Shown here: positions 59,022-64,000 of the stretch, piece after piece | Numbering within the stretch: position 1 is the first letter of the stretch | Layout of the letters: each line of letters begins with the position of its first letter | NCBI GenBank assembly: GCA_903820505.1 | Contig: CAIJHQ010000014.1 | Location: 51,728-115,727, forward strand | Length of the DNA stretch: 64,000 bases | DNA from: Candidatus Omnitrophota bacterium | Lineage (GTDB): Bacteria; Omnitrophota; Omnitrophia; Omnitrophales; Aquincolibacteriaceae | Direction of reading: 5' to 3' | Position numbers and translations under genes: made by a program | Notes under the pieces: model-generated | What the model saw: only the letters and a program-made list of their open reading frames with translations | The model's database searches: none | What the model was told of the DNA's origin: nothing

Positions 59022-60515
59022 TTATTGTCTTTTGAGAAGGACTGAGGAGATCGCCGCGCGGACCCTTTCGGAAACGGGGCCGCGAAAAATGAGCGAGAGG
59101 CGCCGCGCGAGAATATCTTCCACCGTCTGGGCCATCTCGGTCCGCACCGCGTAGGCAAGCTGCGCTTTGATAACAGGCGGATCGTCGGAAATTCTCTCTC
59201 CGAGCGATGGATCGCTTTCCACGAGTTTCAGCACGTCACCGTAGCGGCTGCCGTAAAGATCCATCAGCGATTGAACCGTAGCCCCATCAAGGCCCGAGCG
59301 GCGGCCTGCCTCCTCCGCCGTCTCGGTGATCGCACCGCCTCCATAAATACTGAAAGCTTCCTTTCCGCGAACGCGCCGGATCCGGTCCACGCAATCCGCG
59401 GCAACCTTGCGGTAGGTCGTGTATTTCCCGCCGACGACAAAAATGATCCCGGAGGGGGCCTCGTAATAAAGGTGCTTACGGGAAACTTTATTGGCCGATC
59501 CTCCCTGGCGGACAAGCGGCCGCAGTCCCGCGAAAGTCGCCAGGATCTTTTCGGGCCCGAACGGCAGGTCCGGGAAAACCCGCCGAGCCTCGCGGACCAG
59601 ATAATCAACATCCTCCTGCTCCACCTTCACCGCATCGGGACTCGCGATATAATCCGTGTCCGTCGTCCCGATCAACGAATTCCCCATCCAGGGGATCACA
59701 AAAAAGATCCGCCGGTCGCTTTGGGACCCCAGCAAAAGCGCGTGCCGGGAGATCTGCCCTTTAAACACGATATGGATCCCTTTGGTGGTGCGGACTTTTT
59801 TCTTCGCTCCGGGAGAATCCAGCCGCAAAAGTTCGTTGGTCCAGGGCCCGACCGTCGAAACGATCTTCCCCGCGCGCATCTCGAATTCCCTGCCGCTGAG
59901 AACGTCTTTCGCCCTTACACCGACCGCCCGTCCGTTCTCTTTTATGAAGGAAGTGACTTTCACGTAGTTGGCGACGTGCGCGCCGAAGCTGTCCGCTGAA
60001 AGAACATTCTCCAGGCAAAGCCGCGCGTCATCCATCTGGGCGTCATAATAGATCACCCCGCCGGCAAGTCCTTCCTGCTTGATGCCCGGCTCGAGCGCGA
60101 TCACTTCTTCGCGCGTAAGATCCTTATGGGGTTGTACGCGATGACGTCCGGCGAGAAGATCATAAAGCAGCACGCCGAGACGCATCATCCAGAGCGGCCG
60201 CTTGTCCCCCTTGTAGACCGGGATCACGAAAGGCAGCGGTTTGACCAGATGCGGCGCGACCTTAAGCTGCAGCGAACGTTCCTTGAGGGATTCGTAGACA
60301 AGATCGAACTCGAGATTCTCAAGATAGCGGATGCCGCCATGGATAAGTTTCGTGGATTTGCTCGACGCGCCGCTGGCGAAATCCCCTTTTTCAAGAAGGG
60401 CGACCCGCATTTTCCGTTTGGCGGCGATATGCGCGATCGAGGCGCCGTTGATACCTCCGCCGATCACGAGGAGATCATATGCCGTTTTCTCTAAGCGCCC
60501 GATGTCACGATTCAT
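59022..60515 (-). CDS. glpD: Aerobic-type glycerol-3-phosphate dehydrogenase
   Basis: A 497-residue FAD enzyme that oxidises glycerol-3-phosphate to dihydroxyacetone phosphate and passes electrons to quinone. The FAD motif LLVIGGGINGASIA is near residue 15, with ASGASSKSTKLIHGGIRYLE following, and a C-terminal domain (YAVRTEMAQTVEDILARR). The menaquinone genes at 666-6294 provide the plausible electron acceptor. It follows glpK after a 115-base gap. Confidence 0.93.
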   Translation of the reverse strand: MNRDIGRLEKTAYDLLVIGGGINGASIAHIAAKRKMRVALLEKGDFASGASSKSTKLIHGGIRYLENLEFDLVYESLKERSLQLKVAPHLVKPLPFVIPVYKGDKRPLWMMRLGVLLYDLLAGRHRVQPHKDLTREEVIALEPGIKQEGLAGGVIYYDAQMDDARLCLENVLSADSFGAHVANYVKVTSFIKENGRAVGVRAKDVLSGREFEMRAGKIVSTVGPWTNELLRLDSPGAKKKVRTTKGIHIVFKGQISRHALLLGSQSDRRIFFVIPWMGNSLIGTTDTDYIASPDAVKVEQEDVDYLVREARRVFPDLPFGPEKILATFAGLRPLVRQGGSANKVSRKHLYYEAPSGIIFVVGGKYTTYRKVAADCVDRIRRVRGKEAFSIYGGGAITETAEEAGRRSGLDGATVQSLMDLYGSRYGDVLKLVESDPSLGERISDDPPVIKAQLAYAVRTEMAQTVEDILARRLSLIFRGPVSERVRAAISSVLLKRQ

Positions 60516-60630
60516 CAGAATCTCACTTTACTGTCATTTCCCGAATTACAAAACGGAGGGAGGATGGTGGAGGGCGGAGGGCGAAAAACCAGTTTGCGCC
60601 ATCCGCTATCCGTTATCCGCCTTCCTGTCT
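60516..60630. repeat. Low-complexity spacer between glpK and glpD
   Basis: Two unusual tracts: a G/A-rich run of GGAGGG-like units at about 60553-60583 and repeats of ATCCGCT/ATCCGTT at about 60599-60620. The G-rich strand is the plus strand, which is the template for these genes. No gene is seen. Confidence 0.5.
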
Positions 60631-62109
60631 TTAGAGCATCGCCTGTTTCACGGCCTTCAGCCAACCGCCGTAGAGCTTGTCGCGTTTCGCCGTACTGAGG
60701 GAAGGATGGAACACCCGGCCGGTCCGGTACTGCCGCTTCAGTTCCCCGGCGGAGCGCCACAGACCGATCGTCACGCCCGCGAGCTGCGCCACGCCCTTGG
60801 CCGTAAGCTCAATGACCTTCGGCCTGACGATCTTCTCCTTGAGAATATTGGCCTGGAACTGCATAAGAAAATCATTTTGGCACGCGCCGCCGTCCACCTT
60901 GAGCTCCCCGATCGGGCGGCCGAAGGCGTCCTGCATCGCGTCAAAAACATCTTTGGTCTGGTACGCGATCGATTCGAGGCTGGCGCGGATGATGTGCGGC
61001 ATCGTGACCCCGCGCGTGATCCCGGTAATAAGCCCCCGCGCCCCGCTCACCCAGTACGGCGCGCCGAGACCGGTGAATGCCGGCACCACGTAAACGCCGT
61101 GCGTGTCCTTGAGTCCCCGGATGGCTCGCTCCGTTTCCGTGGAATGCCGGATGACTTTCAGGCCGTCGCGGAGCCACTGTACCACGGCGCCCGCGATAAA
61201 CACCGCGCCCTCGAGCGCGTAAAGAGGCCGTCCTCGAAAGTCGCTCGCAAGCGTCGTGAGAAGACCTTTCCGGGAGATCACGAACTTTTTTCCGGTATTC
61301 AACATGATAAAACAACCCGTACCGTAAGTGTTCTTGCTCGTTCCGGCGTCGAAGCACCCTTGACCGTAAAGCGCGGCCTGCTGGTCCCCCATGACCGCGG
61401 CGATCGGTATTCCGGCCGGAAGTCCCGCGACTTTTTGGGTTTGCCCGAAGATCGAACCGGACGCCTGGAGCCGCGGCAGGATCTTTTGGGGGACTTTGAA
61501 AATATTGAGAAGCCGCTCGTCCCATTTTTTAGTGCGGATATTCAAAAGCAATGTGCGGGAGGCGTTCGTCAGGTCGGTCACATGGGAACGCCCGCCGGTC
61601 AGTTTCCAGATGAGCCAGCTGTCGACCGTCCCGAAAGCGATATGTCCCCGCGCCGCCCGCCGCCGCAAACCGGGAACGTTGTCGAGCAGCCAACGGATCT
61701 TGGTCCCGGAAAAATAGGGGTCCAGCACAAGTCCCGTGTGTTTATGAATGAAAGGCTCGTGCTTTTTTAGACGATGGCAGAGCTCGCTCGTGCGGCGGCA
61801 CTGCCAGACGATCGCGTGATGGATCGGCCGCGACGTTTTCCTGTCCCAGAGGACCGTCGTCTCGCGCTGGTTTGTGATGCCGATCGCGGCGATCTGCCGC
61901 GGGTCAATGCAGCTTTTCGCCACGGCTTCGCGGATCACGGAAACGCAGGACTGCCAGATCTCTTCGGCGTTGTGTTCCACCCAGCCGGGCTTCGGGAAAT
62001 ATTGCGGGAACTCCCGGTAGGCGTTCGCGGCGATCCCGCCGCGCGCGTCGAAAAGGATCGCCCGGGAACCCGTCGTTCCCTGGTCGATGGACAGGATGTA
62101 TCTCTTCAT
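60631..62109 (-). CDS. glpK: Glycerol kinase
   Basis: A 492-residue FGGY-family kinase phosphorylating glycerol to glycerol-3-phosphate. The N-terminus YILSIDQGTTGSRAILFD, then GITNQRETTVLWD, the block YGTGCFIMLNTG and LKVDGGACQNDFLMQFQ are family signatures. The start forms an ATGA overlap with the diadenylate cyclase gene; the longer frame to 62238 lies inside that gene. Confidence 0.95.
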   Translation of the reverse strand: MKRYILSIDQGTTGSRAILFDARGGIAANAYREFPQYFPKPGWVEHNAEEIWQSCVSVIREAVAKSCIDPRQIAAIGITNQRETTVLWDRKTSRPIHHAIVWQCRRTSELCHRLKKHEPFIHKHTGLVLDPYFSGTKIRWLLDNVPGLRRRAARGHIAFGTVDSWLIWKLTGGRSHVTDLTNASRTLLLNIRTKKWDERLLNIFKVPQKILPRLQASGSIFGQTQKVAGLPAGIPIAAVMGDQQAALYGQGCFDAGTSKNTYGTGCFIMLNTGKKFVISRKGLLTTLASDFRGRPLYALEGAVFIAGAVVQWLRDGLKVIRHSTETERAIRGLKDTHGVYVVPAFTGLGAPYWVSGARGLITGITRGVTMPHIIRASLESIAYQTKDVFDAMQDAFGRPIGELKVDGGACQNDFLMQFQANILKEKIVRPKVIELTAKGVAQLAGVTIGLWRSAGELKRQYRTGRVFHPSLSTAKRDKLYGGWLKAVKQAML

Positions 62110-62894
62110 TCCAGGTCGCCCAGGACTTTCGATGTCACCACGAAATCGACGTTCTTGAGACGAAGGATGTTCTTCCCCTTGAGCACCCAGGTCATCACGC
62201 GCGAAAATTCGGCCTGGTCCTTGATCCGCACGAGACACCCGCGGTAAGCGATGCTGATCTGACCGCGTTCTTCCGAGACCACGAGCGCGATGGCGTCCGT
62301 CTTCTCCGTGATCCCGATGGCGGCCCGGTGCCGGGTCCCGAAATTCGGCATGATATCCGACAAGGACGCGAGCGGCAGGATCCCTTTGACGGTCTGGATC
62401 CGGCCCTTGTGAACGACCAGCGCGCCGTCATGGACGGGTGAGGTGGTCAGAAAAAGCGGGATCAGGATGTCCGCCTTGATCTCGGCATCGAACGGCATCC
62501 CTCCCTTCATGAGAGAACGGAGCGGGTGTTTCTGCTGAAGGACGATCAGCGCGCCGATCTTGCGCGCGGCAAGTTTTTCGAAGGCCGCCCAGATCTCGGT
62601 GAGGTATCCCGCGAGCTGGGGCCGTTTTTTGAAAAAATTACCGATCCTTTCCGCGAACCACAAATACGCGGCGGCCGAAAGGTCCGCCAAAATGAGGATC
62701 CCGGCGGCGCACAGCAGGCAGAGACTGATCGTTTTATGGACCGTCTGCGGGACTTCGGGTTGAATGAAAACAAGCGCCGCCCAGATGCAGAAAAAACCGG
62801 TGAGGTATTTCACGGATATCCTGACCCAGGCGAACCGCGCCGGGTAAAAGAAATACCCGAGACCGATAAGCACAGCGACAACGGCGATGATCAT
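62106..62894 (-). CDS. cdaA: Diadenylate cyclase, CdaA type
   Basis: A 262-residue membrane enzyme that makes cyclic di-AMP from two ATP. Three hydrophobic segments occupy about residues 1-80; the DAC domain follows with the DGA motif at residues 156-158 (PVHDGALVV) and RHR at 188-190 (FGTRHRAAIG), both intact. SLMKGGMPFDAEIKADIL is another family block. Unusually it is not next to cdaR or glmM but is translationally coupled to glpK by an ATGA overlap. Confidence 0.92.
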   Translation of the reverse strand: MIIAVVAVLIGLGYFFYPARFAWVRISVKYLTGFFCIWAALVFIQPEVPQTVHKTISLCLLCAAGILILADLSAAAYLWFAERIGNFFKKRPQLAGYLTEIWAAFEKLAARKIGALIVLQQKHPLRSLMKGGMPFDAEIKADILIPLFLTTSPVHDGALVVHKGRIQTVKGILPLASLSDIMPNFGTRHRAAIGITEKTDAIALVVSEERGQISIAYRGCLVRIKDQAEFSRVMTWVLKGKNILRLKNVDFVVTSKVLGDLE

Positions 62895-63003
62895 AATAAG
62901 CGAACTCCGGACACGTTAAGTGCAGTTTATATTACGGCCATACCGGAGCGAATATTGATGCGGGAAACAACATAGGTTGAAGGACAATAGGGGACGTCGG
63001 ATC

Positions 63004-63046
63004 GCGGCCCGGCAGCTCTGCGAATCCATCGCAGATCGGCGGCCGC
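63004..63046. terminator. Strong hairpin downstream of the XRE gene
   Basis: Outer arms GCGGCC and GGCCGC, inner perfect 7-base arms TCTGCGA and TCGCAGA (63017-63035) around a 5-base loop. It begins seven bases after the regulator stop codon on the minus strand. There is no T-run, so terminator function is uncertain. Confidence 0.4.
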
Positions 63047-63052
63047 GCAATA

Positions 63053-63346
63053 TTAGTCGACGTGCAACGCTTCCAGCACGGCTTCGGGCTTCGCTTCGGT
63101 GACACGCAGTAACGCGACCGCGGCCCCTTCAGGCGCCGTTCTTCCCTGCTCCCAATTGCGCAAGGTCCCGAGACTGACACAGAGCAAAGCCGCAAATTTA
63201 TGCTGGGTCAATCCCAACTTTGTGCGGATCGCCCGGACCCTCACGGGTTCATAATGGAAAACCCTGCCGGGTCTTCGCTCGCCGCGATGGATGGCCCTCG
63301 CCTGGTCAATGCTATGCAGTAATTCCTGGAATTCCCTGTTCTTCAC
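63053..63346 (-). CDS. Small XRE-family HTH regulator, antitoxin-like
   Basis: A 97-residue protein. The start is a GTG at 63346, fixed by the strong ribosome site TAGGAGG six bases upstream; the frame is open to 63409 but that part contains the promoter. Residues about 50-95 form a helix-turn-helix (VRAIRTKLGLTQHKFAALLCVS, with LRNWEQGR), and the preceding FHYEPVRV segment is typical of HigA/NadS-type antitoxins. No toxin gene is visible upstream or downstream. Palindromes overlapping its promoter suggest self-repression. Confidence 0.82.
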   Translation of the reverse strand: MKNREFQELLHSIDQARAIHRGERRPGRVFHYEPVRVRAIRTKLGLTQHKFAALLCVSLGTLRNWEQGRTAPEGAAVALLRVTEAKPEAVLEALHVD

Positions 63347-63369
63347 AAAACGCCTCCTAAGTATATCGG

Positions 63370-63398
63370 AGTATACGCTATAAGCGTACCGGCGGCAA
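63370..63398 (-). promoter_or_regulatory. XRE gene promoter with embedded operator
   Basis: On the minus strand TTGCCG (63393-63398) and TATACT (63370-63375) are 17 bases apart. The inverted repeat TACGCT-ATA-AGCGTA (63374-63388) fills most of the spacer and touches the -10 box, so a bound dimer would block RNA polymerase. Confidence 0.65.
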
Positions 63399-63507
63399 TA
63401 CCCAAACACTGTTCAAGACGATGTTCCCGTAATATTGCAACGAGCGTTTTGTACTACTGGATGTTGTTCAATGTTGTTTTGATAATAATCAATTTTATGT
63501 GCTATGC

Positions 63508-63526
63508 GCTACGCTTTGAGCGTAGC
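63508..63526. promoter_or_regulatory. Second operator-like palindrome
   Basis: GCTACGCT-TTG-AGCGTAGC is a perfect inverted repeat with 8-base arms. Its core TACGCT-n3-AGCGTA is identical to the one overlapping the XRE promoter, 120 bases closer to the gene. It may be a second binding site for the same protein. Confidence 0.6.
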
Positions 63527-63717
63527 AGCAGCGGACACGGGAGGGATTTACAGGTACGGCTTCCAGCAGCAGTTGGAAAGCATCGTTTCGCACACATCCT
63601 TGCGATGAGACATAATTGTAATCGGATCAGACGGTAAGAGGTGATCGGTCAGCACTGGAAACCGTTCCGGCTTATTGAACTGTGCGTCTGCGGCGGGACC
63701 GTTGCCTTTCGCCGTAA

Positions 63718-63748
63718 AGGGACGGTTCTCCCGGGGAGAACCGTCCCT
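63718..63748. repeat. Near-perfect palindrome downstream of the PEP-CTERM gene
   Basis: Arms AGGGACGGTTCTCCC and GGGAGAACCGTCCCT are 15 bases each and perfectly complementary, one base apart. It lies 35 bases after the stop of the PEP-CTERM gene and may end its transcript, though no T-run follows. The GGGACGGTTCT motif resembles termini I remember from REP-like elements. Confidence 0.6.
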
Positions 63749-63782
63749 GGAGAAAAAGCCACTTCAATGAGGGGGAAAAACC

Positions 63783-64000
63783 TTACGCTTTTTTTCGGCG
63801 GAATCGCTTCATCAGGCTGAGAAGGCCGAGCGCGAGGCCGCTGACGGCCATGGAGGACGGTTCGGGGACTGCGGGCGAAGCGCCATTGTACTGCGCCTGG
63901 AAGGAGGTGCCTACCCGACTGAACAACCACTCGCTGGACGGACCGAAAAGACTCGTGTCCACCGTGTACCCGAGGTCCGTAAAGTTCTTGCCATTGTCCC
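63783..64000 (-). CDS. PEP-CTERM sorting-domain protein, C-terminal 72 residues
   Basis: The gene enters from beyond the window and ends with TAA at 63783-63785. The last residues read V-P-E-P-S-S-M-A-V-S-G, then a hydrophobic stretch (LALGLLSLM) and K-R-F-R-R-K-K-A. This is the canonical PEP motif, membrane helix and basic tail recognised by exosortase. The upstream part (FQAQYNGASPA) is a typical linker. The product is presumably exported and processed at the C-terminus. The functional domain and any exosortase are outside the window. Confidence 0.88.
   Translation of the reverse strand, partial: DNGKNFTDLGYTVDTSLFGPSSEWLFSRVGTSFQAQYNGASPAVPEPSSMAVSGLALGLLSLMKRFRRKKA

Larger units (their letters stand above)
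63347..63782. other. Intergenic region between the XRE gene and the PEP-CTERM gene
   Basis: Contains the XRE promoter and operator (63370-63398), a second operator-like palindrome (63508-63526) and a hairpin (63718-63748). No gene is convincing; the plus-strand frame at 63449-63637 has no recognisable features and no ribosome site. Confidence 0.55.

Noticed and set aside
63449..63637. Plus-strand 62-residue frame next to the XRE gene, as a possible toxin
   Set aside because: It has no RelE/HigB-like features, the orientation does not fit a toxin-antitoxin pair, and it contains an operator-like palindrome.

Overview
The window looks like a chromosomal segment of a Gram-negative, PVC-related candidate phylum, most probably Omnitrophota; this placement is inference. 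The support is a signal-peptide-bearing giant protein (about 8,180 codons), an outer membrane (lpxA, a TonB-dependent receptor, lgt/lspA), futalosine-type menaquinone synthesis, a PEP-CTERM surface protein and moderately high GC with tightly overlapping genes. Every gene I accept reads on the minus strand, so transcription runs from high to low coordinates. I saw no rRNA, tRNA, CRISPR array or insertion sequence.

Layout from the left: 1-606 is the N-terminal part of a KaiC/RecA-fold protein. 666-6294 is a menaquinone operon (YugP-like membrane protein, UbiD, prenyltransferase, UbiX, MqnA, MqnC) whose ubiX carries an in-frame palindromic element. 6413-9033 is dksA-like, lspA, lgt, rluD behind a good promoter. 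9104-23471 is a long co-directional block: tyrS, a GldF/GldG-like ABC system with a DUF4340 protein, yggS, proC, yggT, purine nucleoside phosphorylase, ileS, a sensor kinase, a receiver protein and an HD-GYP phosphodiesterase.

23761-48312 is one giant reading frame broken by a single TAG. It encodes a signal peptide, two TraB/GumN-like domains, about 14 degenerate copies of a module centred on a V-R-F-Y-Y-G-x-P motif, internal transmembrane helices, nine intact tandem 49-residue repeats, and 18 short R-S-E-[M/V/I/A]-R tags that mostly sit between unlike segments. This is the best candidate here for an undescribed system: a possible tagged or processed exported polyprotein.

48707-49558 is lpxA. 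49658-55962 is a vitamin B12 uptake operon (receptor, TonB-like protein, BtuF, BtuC, BtuD, corrinoid adenosyltransferase) under a cobalamin riboswitch with a terminator directly before the receptor start codon. 56037-58914 holds an MFS transporter, tcdA and tatD. 59022-62894 links a diadenylate cyclase with glpK and glpD. 63053-63398 is a small XRE regulator with its own promoter and operator. The right edge holds the C-terminus of a PEP-CTERM protein.
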